NCBI GenBank assembly: GCA_965222695.1
Contig: OZ244967.1
Coordinates: forward strand, 620,001 to 684,000
DNA length: 64,000 nucleotides
Source of the DNA: UBA7957 sp965222695
GTDB lineage: Bacteria; Pseudomonadota; Gammaproteobacteria; Granulosicoccales; Granulosicoccaceae
Direction: 5' to 3'
The translations under genes were made by a program, and so were the position numbers. Positions 37,675 through 46,889 of the stretch are shown here, piece after piece. Under the pieces are notes generated by a model. The model saw nothing but the letters and a program-made list of their open reading frames with translations, made no database searches and was not told where the DNA came from. How positions within the stretch are numbered: position 1 is the stretch's first letter; every line of letters begins with the position of its first letter.

Positions 37675-39219
37675 TTGCTATTGAAAGAGCCCTATAAAAT
37701 TTTTCTGAATAGCTTATCATTGAAGTGGCTTTTATTCGGAACTGGCTTCAGACACAATGGCTATTTAATTCTCTCAACGCTCGCTATAATCGTTTCCTGT
37801 AGCGGTGATGGAGACATCGAGACTGAGTTCACTCATATTTCTGATACAGACGCTGAGTTGCGAAACTTGATCATCGAACGTGGTCTTTCCGGAGATCCTG
37901 CTATTGGCAGAGCGTTGCCATCCATTAATAGCCCAAAAGCTCAGCTTGGCAAAAAACTGTTTTTTACCAAGGCTCTGGGGGGAGACCTGGACGCGGCTTG
38001 CGTATCTTGTCACCACCCAGCACTGGGAGGAGGGGACAATTTATCCCTTTCGGTTGGTGTCGGAGCTGTAAATCCTGATCAGTTAGGAATTGGACGTTTT
38101 CATTCGGCCTTTTCTGAAGGTTATGATGGTGGGCCGACCGTTCCCAGGAATGCTCCATCCACATATAATATTGCTTTATGGGAGCAACACTTATTTTGGG
38201 ACGGCCGTGTTGAAACACTGGCAATTACCACTCTCGACAATGGGAGCGAAAGTGTAGACATCAGAACTCCAGACACCGACTTTGGCCAACCAGATGTAGA
38301 TGCGGGAGAAAATTTAGCGATGGCGCAGGCCAGATTCCCGGTCACTTCACCAGAGGAAATGCTGGGTTTTAGCTTTCAACAAGGAGAAAACAACGCGACA
38401 ATTCGAGAGGCATTAGAAGAACGCTTAACCACTCAGGGATCATGGGCTGCAGAGTTTGAGAGTGTTTATGGTGACACACAAATCACTTTTAATCGTATAG
38501 TAAATGCGATTGCGGAATACGAAAATTCACAAGTATTTGTGAGTTCTCCGTGGAAATCTTATGTTGCAGGTAATCTCGCTGCGATAACCCCAGAAGCTAA
38601 AGAAGGAGCTCTATTGTTTTTCAAAACCCAGGAGGATAGCGGAGCTGGTTGTGCCTCTTGTCACTCGGGGGATTTTTTCACTGACGAGCAATTCTATGTC
38701 ACCGCAATTCCCCAAATTGGAAGGGGTAAAGGTGATCAAAACGGAATAACGACAAGCGATGATTTCGGGCGATTCAGAGAAACTCAGGATATAAACGATA
38801 AATACAAGTTCCGAACCCCAACTCTGTTGAATGTAGAAGTGACTGGCCCTTGGGGTCACACTGGGGCCTATAGAAGTCTTGAGGGTATAGTAAAGCACAT
38901 GCTAAATCCGCATGATTCTGTTCAAAACTACGATTTTTCGCAGTTAGATCCGAATGTACAAGCAGAAGATATGAAGGTAAATACCGAACAGGCGCTACTT
39001 CAACTTGAATCTAATAGAGTAAGCAACGTGGAGAATGTCCTTCAAAATGTAAGTATATCTGATTCGGAAGTTTCTGCTTTAGTGGAATTTCTTAAATCTC
39101 TGACCGACCCATGCGTCAAGTCCAGAAGTTGTCTGTCAGATTGGATCCCTGGAGCCGAAGACAGCAACCCAGATGGCCTAAGAATTAATGCTGTAAGTCA
39201 TTCTGGTGAGTACCTTTAG
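37675..39219 (+). CDS. Di-haem cytochrome c peroxidase/MauG-like lipoprotein
   Basis: 514 residues from TTG 37675. Two c-haem sites are present: CVSCH (109-113) and CASCH (326-330), with RNAPSTYN and FRTPTLLNVEVTGPWGHTGAYRSLEG as in CcpA/MauG enzymes. A lipoprotein-like cysteine occurs at VSC (Cys42). These enzymes reduce hydrogen peroxide or oxidise substrates in the periplasm. The start is odd: AGGAGA lies seven bases before an ATG at 37668 that opens a nine-codon frame in another phase, so a leader peptide or a frameshift near the start is possible. Followed 42 bases later by a GFA gene. Confidence 0.85.
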   Translation: MLLKEPYKIFLNSLSLKWLLFGTGFRHNGYLILSTLAIIVSCSGDGDIETEFTHISDTDAELRNLIIERGLSGDPAIGRALPSINSPKAQLGKKLFFTKALGGDLDAACVSCHHPALGGGDNLSLSVGVGAVNPDQLGIGRFHSAFSEGYDGGPTVPRNAPSTYNIALWEQHLFWDGRVETLAITTLDNGSESVDIRTPDTDFGQPDVDAGENLAMAQARFPVTSPEEMLGFSFQQGENNATIREALEERLTTQGSWAAEFESVYGDTQITFNRIVNAIAEYENSQVFVSSPWKSYVAGNLAAITPEAKEGALLFFKTQEDSGAGCASCHSGDFFTDEQFYVTAIPQIGRGKGDQNGITTSDDFGRFRETQDINDKYKFRTPTLLNVEVTGPWGHTGAYRSLEGIVKHMLNPHDSVQNYDFSQLDPNVQAEDMKVNTEQALLQLESNRVSNVENVLQNVSISDSEVSALVEFLKSLTDPCVKSRSCLSDWIPGAEDSNPDGLRINAVSHSGEYL

Positions 39220-39261
39220 ACACATTTCCAACATGTTTAGTTATTCGAAGAGGTAAAAACC

Positions 39262-39678
39262 ATGAGCAAATTAACTGGTAGATGTCTTTGTGGATCAATA
39301 CACTATGAAATTAATGCTGCACCTTTGATGAGTGCTGCCTGCCATTGTAGCCATTGTCGTCGCCAAACAGGTACAGCATACTCAACAATTGCGGCATTTC
39401 CTGCAACTGCATTTCAAATTAGCGGTGATAGTCTAAAGACCTATAAAGACATGGGAGAAAGCGGACAACCAGTATTAAGACAGTTTTGTGGAAATTGTGG
39501 TTCGGCGCTTTTTACCGATGTTAAAGCCATGGACGGTGTTCTATTCGTTAAAACCGGAACATTGGACAATCCGGATGCTATAGAAATTGGTGCGCAAATA
39601 TGGTGTGAACAAAAGGTTTCAGCTGCAACACTCAATGAGGTTGTAACGAATTTTGATCGCAATCCACCATTGGCGTAA
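39262..39678 (+). CDS. GFA/CENP-V-family zinc protein
   Basis: 138 residues. The zinc cysteines appear as CLCGS, CHCSHCRRQTG and CGNCGSALF. This family includes glutathione-dependent formaldehyde-activating enzymes and S-(hydroxymethyl)glutathione synthase relatives; the true substrate of most members is unknown. Cytoplasmic. It lies 42 bases after the peroxidase gene on the same strand with its own AAGAGG site, so co-transcription is likely. Confidence 0.85.
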   Translation: MSKLTGRCLCGSIHYEINAAPLMSAACHCSHCRRQTGTAYSTIAAFPATAFQISGDSLKTYKDMGESGQPVLRQFCGNCGSALFTDVKAMDGVLFVKTGTLDNPDAIEIGAQIWCEQKVSAATLNEVVTNFDRNPPLA

Positions 39679-40173
39679 CCATAATCCAATTAAGTAACAG
39701 AAAGCTCCATACATGCATTAGACCGAACACAGCCCTGGCTACCAATGAAAGCCGGACTGGCACACAATGACCCAAATGGGCTTTCTGGACGGTTGGGATA
39801 CAGCTCTCAATCAGCTAAGCGCGTTGGCGGCAAATTTAAGATGATCACCAATAGCGAAGACTGCTTTTCGGAAGGGGATGTGGGCGCTGCGAGAGCTTTG
39901 CGACTCCAGATTGCTTTACACGACAATGGAGCCACGGCCTGAACGAACTGCACAGAATTTGTCTTGAGTCAGGGCTCGTCGAGGCAGTGAAGTGGGGACA
40001 TCCATGCTACATGCATAGCGATTGCGATATCACTATTATCGGTGCCTTCGCTTGACAATCGCGTCTAAATATTCTTTGCGATTGCAGCGGGCGCGATGAC
40101 CAATCCCGCGACCCCGTCTTTTGCACACTATAAGCCATTGCTGCCGCACTTGGCCACTTCATAGCACTTTAGA
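39679..40173. other. Intergenic region, nothing convincing
   Basis: 495 bases between convergent GFA and protease genes. A 65-codon frame at 39745-39942 has no ribosome site or family resemblance. No repeat or hairpin of note. Confidence 0.4.
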
Positions 40174-42609
40174 TTATTGCTCACAATCGGCAAATTGAGA
40201 TACCCGCGATGCATTCTCAACCACATGCTCAAAGCCGTCTAGAGACAAGCCGAGCCTTTTGGCTCTTTCCAACGATACAGGCAATACAAGTCTGTCTATA
40301 CCCGCGCCACCGTAAACTTCACTTCCATCGGCAAGCTCGCACTCATTGAGAAAGATAATTTCATCGTCACCATCGCCTGCCAATACTGTATTCACGCCTG
40401 ATCCGGGATAGATTCGATCATTGCCATAACCGGCTTCAGCATAATCATCACCATCGCCAAGTAGGATAACATCATCTCCTTCCAAGGTGTATATCTCATC
40501 ATCATCCTCGCCGGCGTGGATATGATCCGCCAGCGCAGACCCACGCACGTAGTCATTTCCGCGCCCGCTGCGTACGTAAGCAGCCGCATGCGCTGTCAGC
40601 GATTTGAAGGTGTCATCGCCCGGGCCTAATAAAGCGACCGACCCGGAATGAGAGGCAAATACAGCATCGTCGCCTCCTCCCAGTGAAAGAAAATGCCGTG
40701 TTTCAGCATCAAGATAAACAGTGTCGGATCTGTCGCTACCGGAAATGCAACTCGGTCCGTGCGATGGCAGTGAAGAAGTCTCCACTTTATTGTCTGACCC
40801 TGTCTTAAGACTAAGATCGATGTGGCTTCTCATTTCAGCCGGGCAGCAATAGTCTGAATTACCTGCAATACTACAGCGTGCGATTTGAGTGCCTAAATAG
40901 CTTGTATGTTCAGGAATTGAAATTGATGTAACCCGCGAGTATTTATTCGAGGCGACCAATCGCACGGCGTAGGTTTGATTTTTTGGCAAATCAACATTAA
41001 TGCGCTGTGTCAATTCCTTTTGGTGCCGGTTTCCGGAAATCTTATTATGATAGGAGTAGGAATCCTCGTGATCCGGAAATTCGTGGCTTACAGTCCGGAA
41101 GAAATCACGAGTTTCCAACTTGCGAATATTTTCTTGATTTTTGTTAAACATTTGCATGAGGTGATGATTGCGCTGAATTTCCGGCAGCCGGATTAACAGC
41201 TCAGCGTCTTCCCAACTGATGGGGAGAAGTTCAAAACGTTCAATTTGAACCTGGTCCGGCATGGGAATCACGGTCGTAAATCCTCGCACGATACCGGGAT
41301 CAACATTGCTTGCCGCTGGAATGAGTTCGATTTTATCCGGAACGGGTGTATCTTCTGCGGGTAATGTTGGATCTGCGGTGTATGCCGGCGCAAACTGCGG
41401 TGGCGCCGTGTTAGGGGTTGCAAATGCCCAGGGTGTTTGCGCCTCGAAATAGGCAAGTGCCATCGGAAATGCTTGATTGGAATAATGCCAGATCAAAGCC
41501 TCGGAAACCGTCCAATCGTGTACATCCAGCCTCATTGAAAGCCAACCCGAAGCGGTGGGCGGCCATGGCCCCGAAGGAGGTGTGGTCCAGGCAAAAATAA
41601 TCTGCTCTGGTGAAGACTGCCTGCTGGCACCGAAGGATGTAAAGAATGGCGGTGCACTCTCCGAGATCGCACGAACAGTACTCGTACCGTCCACACGAAG
41701 CGTGATCTGGGTGATATCAAAGCCTGTGAAATTTTCTACAAACCAGGATTCATAGCGACTTTTGATATCAATATTGTTTCCTATCCAGATATTGACTTTA
41801 TCGAAGTAAGCACCTTGCTGCGGGTCATCAGGATCGAGAGCGGTTTTATCTTTATTCAGGATTGTGGTTTGACCACCGAGTGATCCTATATCGGTGGAAT
41901 CAAAGCGAATCACCTGGGAAGTAGAATTTGTCTCCTTAAAGTTGATTGATTGGAAAGGGTAAGCGGCTCCAATAAATTCCAAAGCATCCAATCCAGGTGT
42001 ACGGAAGTAACCGTCTATCGCTCCACTTGCCTTAACTCCGGGCGATGCGTTGGTTGGCACTTCATTCATTATTTCCGGCCCGACTGTGGGTTCTACCGTA
42101 AATACACCCCCGGAAGTTCGAAAATTAAGATTGTACGGCAGATTGGTGCTCGGATTATTGTTGTAGTAGCAGGCATCACTGTGCTGCATGCCGATGGCAT
42201 GGCCAAATTCGTGTGACAGTACACTTTTAAGCTCGTAGACAACCTCACTCGGATCGCGCCGATAATAGCTGAAGCGGTTAGTGATGTCCTGATTCCATGG
42301 AGTTACGCCTCCAATGTAATCCTCCCACAATTCAACCACGTCGCGCACCAAGTATTGCGAGAAATCATCAGGGTAACGTGCCTTGAAATTATTGGAGAGA
42401 CGGTAAGTGATATCGGTCTGCCGATGCCGGCCAAAATCCTGCTCATTATTGATAAAGTCAGTACAACCCCCTTTATCCGGAATGCCGGCAAATGCTATTG
42501 CCTGTCTCGGCGGGAGCAACGTAAGAAAGGCAAAAGTCATGCACATGGCAATAGTACAAGCTGTAAAAGAAATGCTCAACTTCATATATTTCTTTATAAA
42601 TGGACGCAT
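40174..42609 (-). CDS. Secreted matrixin-type metalloprotease with RTX repeats
   Basis: 811 residues. Signal peptide (to about 41), then a zinc-protease domain with HEFGHAIGMQH (133-143) and a Met-turn candidate GPEIMNEV, as in matrixins. A long middle region of beta type follows. Residues about 640-770 carry RTX-like calcium repeats (SGRGNDYVRGS, AGEDDDEIYTLEGDDVILLGDGDD). The protein should be exported; RTX proteins usually leave by type I secretion, yet a Sec signal is present and no type I genes are nearby. A partner gene lies just upstream (42623). Confidence 0.82.
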   Translation of the reverse strand: MRPFIKKYMKLSISFTACTIAMCMTFAFLTLLPPRQAIAFAGIPDKGGCTDFINNEQDFGRHRQTDITYRLSNNFKARYPDDFSQYLVRDVVELWEDYIGGVTPWNQDITNRFSYYRRDPSEVVYELKSVLSHEFGHAIGMQHSDACYYNNNPSTNLPYNLNFRTSGGVFTVEPTVGPEIMNEVPTNASPGVKASGAIDGYFRTPGLDALEFIGAAYPFQSINFKETNSTSQVIRFDSTDIGSLGGQTTILNKDKTALDPDDPQQGAYFDKVNIWIGNNIDIKSRYESWFVENFTGFDITQITLRVDGTSTVRAISESAPPFFTSFGASRQSSPEQIIFAWTTPPSGPWPPTASGWLSMRLDVHDWTVSEALIWHYSNQAFPMALAYFEAQTPWAFATPNTAPPQFAPAYTADPTLPAEDTPVPDKIELIPAASNVDPGIVRGFTTVIPMPDQVQIERFELLPISWEDAELLIRLPEIQRNHHLMQMFNKNQENIRKLETRDFFRTVSHEFPDHEDSYSYHNKISGNRHQKELTQRINVDLPKNQTYAVRLVASNKYSRVTSISIPEHTSYLGTQIARCSIAGNSDYCCPAEMRSHIDLSLKTGSDNKVETSSLPSHGPSCISGSDRSDTVYLDAETRHFLSLGGGDDAVFASHSGSVALLGPGDDTFKSLTAHAAAYVRSGRGNDYVRGSALADHIHAGEDDDEIYTLEGDDVILLGDGDDYAEAGYGNDRIYPGSGVNTVLAGDGDDEIIFLNECELADGSEVYGGAGIDRLVLPVSLERAKRLGLSLDGFEHVVENASRVSQFADCEQ

Positions 42610-42622
42610 GATATTTTCTCCC

Positions 42623-43171
42623 TTATTGTTTTAGAGGCAACAGAATGCCATGGACTTCTACACGCGCGGTGTAATTCGACTGAATCAAGCTTCTCAGACA
42701 AAGGCTTTCTGAAACAGAAAGTGAGGCAACTATACCCGGTTGGAAAATCACCTGCTCACTCCTCGTACCCCCTACGGCAAGAGAACCGGCACCAAAACCG
42801 CGGGTATAAAATTCATCCGAACAGGCACCCAGGAAAAAAGCCGCATAATCGCCGGGCTGCGGTACGCCGCGTAATAAATAAGCATGTATCGATCGAATAC
42901 GGAGCACATAACCACCATCGGGCCTGATATAATTGTTCAACTCCGCTGACGTCATTTGCTGTGTTCCTTGAACGACAGTGAATACTGATTGAAGCTGCCC
43001 GGCGTCGACATTGGCTAAAAAGGAAACTGTGCGTTGAACGTCTGAAGGTTGTGCATTTGCTGCCTTAACAAGTGAGAACGTGACGGTGAAAAAAAGCACT
43101 AAGGCAACCAAGTGCAGAGAGTTGGATAAGAAATGTAGATTGGTATCTCGTGAGAATGTGATTTGCTTCAT
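42623..43171 (-). CDS. Secreted protein of unknown function, protease partner
   Basis: 182 residues with a signal peptide (hydrophobic core, cleavage near KAANAQ). The mature protein contains two cysteines, FFLGACSDEF and SESLCLRSL. No family recognised. It ends 13 bases before the matrixin-RTX protease gene starts, so the two are very probably co-transcribed. A role as inhibitor, chaperone or co-secreted factor of the protease is possible but unproven. Confidence 0.6.
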   Translation of the reverse strand: MKQITFSRDTNLHFLSNSLHLVALVLFFTVTFSLVKAANAQPSDVQRTVSFLANVDAGQLQSVFTVVQGTQQMTSAELNNYIRPDGGYVLRIRSIHAYLLRGVPQPGDYAAFFLGACSDEFYTRGFGAGSLAVGGTRSEQVIFQPGIVASLSVSESLCLRSLIQSNYTARVEVHGILLPLKQ

Positions 43172-43767
43172 GATAAGACTCCCTGGTGACGATATTCAAC
43201 GATGGAATAAAACTGCTGATGCAGATGACCTTAAGAGTCCTCGCTGAAGTAGCGATACATCTCAACCGTTAGAGCCGCGGGCTAAATACTTCGGATTAAC
43301 ACTTATATTTGCGCATTTCTAAAAAAGTGGAGAACAGCAAAATAGCTTTCGCTGTGTTGACATTTAATTCAGCTATGGATCTTGCTCCAAAGAGGACTTG
43401 AAGATCACGCTAGCAGACATAGTTGCAACATCGACATGAAAAAATAAACAGATTCTCTGTGAGATATTACCAATAGTACTCTGTGATCCATTGAAATTTA
43501 ATATGCCATGGTGGAGCTCAATATGCACAAAGCCAACTTGCCAGATATTATGATAATGCAAGTCTGTATGATAGCGGCACACCGTTATTATACTGATTGA
43601 GTTGGAAAACTGATTGCAACGATGCTCTATTAAACAGTGTATGTCCTTCAATCCTTCAATCCTGTGTTCTGTATTGAAGAAAGCATAATGGACAGGCACT
43701 GCCTATTGACGTCAAGCCAACGCATGTATAGCATGGCCGACAACAGTCCAGTTCAAGGAAGAACGCC
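43172..43767. other. Intergenic region with first copy of a 30-bp direct repeat
   Basis: 596 bases upstream of the RAYT gene. Contains the direct repeat at 43625-43654. A 108-codon minus-strand frame across it is not supported by any start signal or family pattern. Confidence 0.4.
43625..43654. repeat. Direct repeat, copy 1, flanking the RAYT gene
   Basis: A 30-base sequence (CTCTATTAAACAGTGTATGT then CCTTCAATCC) found identically at 44922-44951. The RAYT gene lies between the two copies. Confidence 0.8.
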
Positions 43768-44751
43768 ATGACCATACCGCGTAAACAGCAAATCTCACTT
43801 TCCGACACACCCTACTATCACGTGACCTCCCGTTGTGTCAGGCGTGCCTTTCTTTGTGGATTTGATCCACTGAACCAGAAAAGCTATGAACATCGCCGCC
43901 AATGGATTGAAGACAGAATCAGATTGTTAAGTTCTTTGTTTGCAATAGATCTGTGTGCTTTTTCCTTATTGCAAAATCACTTCCACCTGGTATTGAAGTT
44001 GACACCGGAGGAAAGTGAGCCCTGGAGTACTCGGGATGTCATCAACCGTTGGCTTTCTCTGTTTAAGGGGCCTTTGTTGGTTCGTCGATTTCATGAAGGC
44101 ATACCTCTGACCAAGGCAGAACGGGCTACGGTTGATGATATTGTTGAATTATGGCGTAAGCGTTTGACCGATATCAGTTGGTTTATGAAGTGTTTAAACG
44201 AACCGATTGCACGACAAGCCAACAAGGAAGATAAGTGCACGGGGCATTTCTGGGAAAGCCGATTTCATTGTCAACCGCTGTTGACTGAGGAAGCCTTGCT
44301 GAGCTGTCTTTGCTACGTGGATCTTAACCCGGTTCGCGCCGGGATTGCCCCGACACCGGAAGCTGCCGAACACACCAGCATAAAGGAACGTATCAAGCCA
44401 CAGTTCGATGTATCCAAAGCACTCAAGTCCTTTGTGGAACACGGCGGATACGCAGATTACTTTCAAGCTGAAGAGGCCATACCCATTAAGCCGCTGGCTG
44501 CATTTATCGGTGGATATGCCGACGACAAGTGTTCCGGGATTCACTTTGAATTTGAAGACTATCTGGAATTGGTGGACTTTACCGGCCGTGCAATACGTGG
44601 TGACAAGCGAGGCTATATTAACGCGAAGCTATCCCCCATTCTGCAGCGACTTAAAATAACCGATACAGACTGGCTTGAGAGTAGCCAGCACTTTGAAGCG
44701 CTGTATTACAGACGATTTGCGAAAAAGCGGAGAAAAAACCAAGCTTCCTAA
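43768..44751 (+). CDS. RAYT/IS200-like HUH transposase
   Basis: 327 residues. The HUH motif of Y1 transposases is seen as LLQNHFHLVLKL, and the family pattern CLCYVDLNPVRAGI follows. The N-terminus (SDTPYYHVTSRCVRRAFLCG) is the usual one for the COG1943 REP-associated tyrosine transposases. These single-strand nucleases mobilise or maintain REP elements. REP pairs occur at 11985, 33468 and 35878 in this window. A good AAGGAAGAA site precedes the ATG. The protein is longer than IS200 transposases, typical of RAYTs. Confidence 0.82.
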   Translation: MTIPRKQQISLSDTPYYHVTSRCVRRAFLCGFDPLNQKSYEHRRQWIEDRIRLLSSLFAIDLCAFSLLQNHFHLVLKLTPEESEPWSTRDVINRWLSLFKGPLLVRRFHEGIPLTKAERATVDDIVELWRKRLTDISWFMKCLNEPIARQANKEDKCTGHFWESRFHCQPLLTEEALLSCLCYVDLNPVRAGIAPTPEAAEHTSIKERIKPQFDVSKALKSFVEHGGYADYFQAEEAIPIKPLAAFIGGYADDKCSGIHFEFEDYLELVDFTGRAIRGDKRGYINAKLSPILQRLKITDTDWLESSQHFEALYYRRFAKKRRKNQAS

Positions 44752-45179
44752 ACCCATCAACCAACGTTACGTTGCCAGCTATTCTGGCTGATGTACTGGT
44801 GCGCTCAAAATTCACGCTTTCAGGCAAACACATACCTGTTTTTTCAATTTGGCCGGTTCAGCACAATAGGAATCTTCAAATAGTAGAATGATTAACTGAA
44901 GTGATATGCAACTAAGTCCCTCTCTATTAAACAGTGTATGTCCTTCAATCCCGGTGCACCTGATTGAGATACCGGAATGGGAAACGCTCTGGCGGATACT
45001 GGCAAAACCGGGATCTCAAGCGAGTATGGTCGCAATCATCAACAGCAGCTGACACGGTGGTCTATCATGCAGTTTCGCCGCTTCTAGCCCTTTCAACCCT
45101 CAACAGATCGAACCGAAAAAACAATGGCCATTCATTGGTTAGGGATGCACTTGTATTAAATAAATTTACCCTTAATCCA
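44752..45179. other. Intergenic region with second direct-repeat copy
   Basis: 428 bases. Contains the repeat at 44922-44951. The remaining sequence has an 82-codon plus-strand frame without start signal or family resemblance. Confidence 0.4.
44922..44951. repeat. Direct repeat, copy 2, flanking the RAYT gene
   Basis: Identical over 30 bases to 43625-43654. Confidence 0.8.
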
Positions 45180-45506
45180 TTAATAACAGCGGTACTGATC
45201 GGGAATTACTGAGCAGAGAGCCAGGGCTTTATGTACAGGGTCAAGGTATTTTCCAGTACTTATACTCATCAAAAGATTTAAAGTCTCTTCATTAGAGAAC
45301 TTTTGTTCTTCACAATTAGTTAAGTGGTAAGCTTTCCTATAAAGGTTTACTCTATTTTCACTGCTCATAATTTGAGCTTCTTCATTGTGAAAGCTTCTGA
45401 GATTTCGGCTAACCAATTCGGTAAATTGACGATTAACTTGCTCACTAACTTTACCGTCGCACGCTATGATTGCTGAAATCAAGCATGCGATTAAAATATA
45501 TTTCAT
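45180..45506 (-). CDS. Small lipoprotein, unknown
   Basis: 108 residues starting with a clear lipoprotein signal (MKYILIACLISAIIAC, lipid on Cys16). The mature part is helical and polar with three further cysteines (NCEEQ, LCSV, YRCY). No family recognised. It sits in an accessory stretch between the RAYT gene and a transposase scar; AT-rich compared with the core genes, consistent with acquisition. Confidence 0.55.
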   Translation of the reverse strand: MKYILIACLISAIIACDGKVSEQVNRQFTELVSRNLRSFHNEEAQIMSSENRVNLYRKAYHLTNCEEQKFSNEETLNLLMSISTGKYLDPVHKALALCSVIPDQYRCY

Positions 45507-45559
45507 ACGTTATTCCCATCTAAAAAGCTGTCACATCTATACGTGCTTCATATGTGGTA

Positions 45560-45772
45560 CTGCGCCTGTCAAATTTAATTATACTTTTTGGTATACGGCA
45601 AGTACCTTCAGATAGTCAAATGCGTAGCATACTCGATAACATTGAACCGGCTGAATTACGCGGTACGTTTCAAGCTCTGCACCGCCATCCGCGTGGCTTG
45701 AGTAAAACCCAGTTTGCTGATCAGCCTCTGCGTTCAGTACTTGATCGGAAAGTCAACTGCGGTTCGGAATGA
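45560..45772 (+). pseudogene. N-terminal remnant of a DDE transposase
   Basis: The frame reads LIILFGIRQVPSDSQMRSILDNIEPAELRGTF-like sequence, matching the start of a common IS4-type DDE transposase family (RQIPSDxQMRxxLD). It breaks off after about 70 codons with no catalytic part. A further short piece, LAVFEIAAGDGEEIVVKKQSQ, follows at about 45769-45852. Presumed insertion-sequence scar. Confidence 0.55.
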
Positions 45773-45832
45773 ACGCTTACGGTTTGCTGGCGGTGTTTGA
45801 GATCGCCGCCGGCGACGGTGAAGAAATAGTCG

Positions 45833-46195
45833 TTAAAAAGCAGTCTCAATAAGATCAGATTTTATCTCTGAAACTCCTGTTTCTTCGGAAATAAAAATCT
45901 TTACTTGAAGATCAGTATTAAAAATAAAAAAAGCACTGTAGATCTTTTTTAACATGAATTTAACGCAGCCTTCCTGAGAAGCATAGCCATATTTAATTTT
46001 ACTATCCGATAAATACGCCTTTACATCCGGAAGGGATGTTCCCACAGGCAAGTCACGCTCAAGCTGTGCGATAAATTGCTCATAGTTGCCAATATTGACT
46101 TGCGTAGCCTCTATTCGCTCTGGTTCGTCATTGGCATTCACAGGTATGGCAACCACGCTAAAAATTAAATACAGCATTAATAAACTGTTTTTCAT
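45833..46195 (-). CDS. Small secreted protein, unknown
   Basis: 120 residues from ATG 46195 (MKNSLLM), which gives a signal peptide ending near PVNAND. The mature part includes LERDLPVGTSLPDVKAYLSDSKIKYGY, a pattern seen in small periplasmic proteins with an SmpA/OmlA-like turn, but the family is not certain. It overlaps the end of the transposase remnant on the other strand. Confidence 0.5.
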   Translation of the reverse strand: MKNSLLMLYLIFSVVAIPVNANDEPERIEATQVNIGNYEQFIAQLERDLPVGTSLPDVKAYLSDSKIKYGYASQEGCVKFMLKKIYSAFFIFNTDLQVKIFISEETGVSEIKSDLIETAF

Positions 46196-46889
46196 GCGCT
46201 GTTCTCCATTAGTAAACCAGCACACTTTGTGAAGCCGGTGCAAACCTCTGGCGAGCCGGTCGGGGTATCCCCACAGATTCCAATGCCTGACTTGAGTCGC
46301 TGGTATGGTTTTGTTTCAATGGAGTTCCCTATAAAAACGTCGAAACTCCAAGTGTAGTTAATGCGCTCAGATTCGCTTCACTGCTTCATGCGATTGCCCT
46401 GCTTATCAGCCCCTTCCGTAGACTAACAAATGTTGGGTTTTAAGTTGAACTGATCGAGCGTCTTCTGGGTACAAAAGCTAGCCCGGCGCAAGCGGCTCCG
46501 CATCGAAGCGGTGGATTATGCGGATACGAAACTTGAGTATTGTTTTACAATAAGCAGGCTTGTAGCGGACGATTTTACTGTCCAGCATTTCATATTCGAA
46601 CTAAGTGCCTTGTTCCTTGGTATCGGTTTGTTTGAGGAGATGTTATCCAATTGGCTGACAACGACCCTCATAACGATAATCCCTTCAGGATTTACGATCC
46701 AATAATGTATACAAGATGGATCAATTTTTTTTAGCCAATATTTTTATTCTACGTAACCTTCTTTTAGGTTTTCAATTTTATCTGGCTGCCCATACAGTTT
46801 TTCGATATCACTGATAGGATGGCCAATCCAACTGTCCATTACATCATCCCAAGACCCTATGCCCAACAGACTGTCCACGAATGGAACAA
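46196..46889. other. Accessory intergenic region
   Basis: 694 bases without a defensible gene. A 64-codon frame at 46511-46705 has no recognisable similarity or signal. No terminal repeats were found. Confidence 0.4.

Noticed and set aside
39745..39942. 65-codon frame after the GFA gene
   Set aside because: No ribosome site or similarity; looks like non-coding DNA.
43373..43699. 108-codon minus-strand frame before the RAYT gene
   Set aside because: Crosses the direct repeat, poor codon use, no start signal.
44964..45212. 82-codon frame after the second direct repeat
   Set aside because: No supporting signal; overlaps the small lipoprotein end.
46511..46705. 64-codon frame
   Set aside because: No recognisable similarity; left as unassigned accessory DNA.
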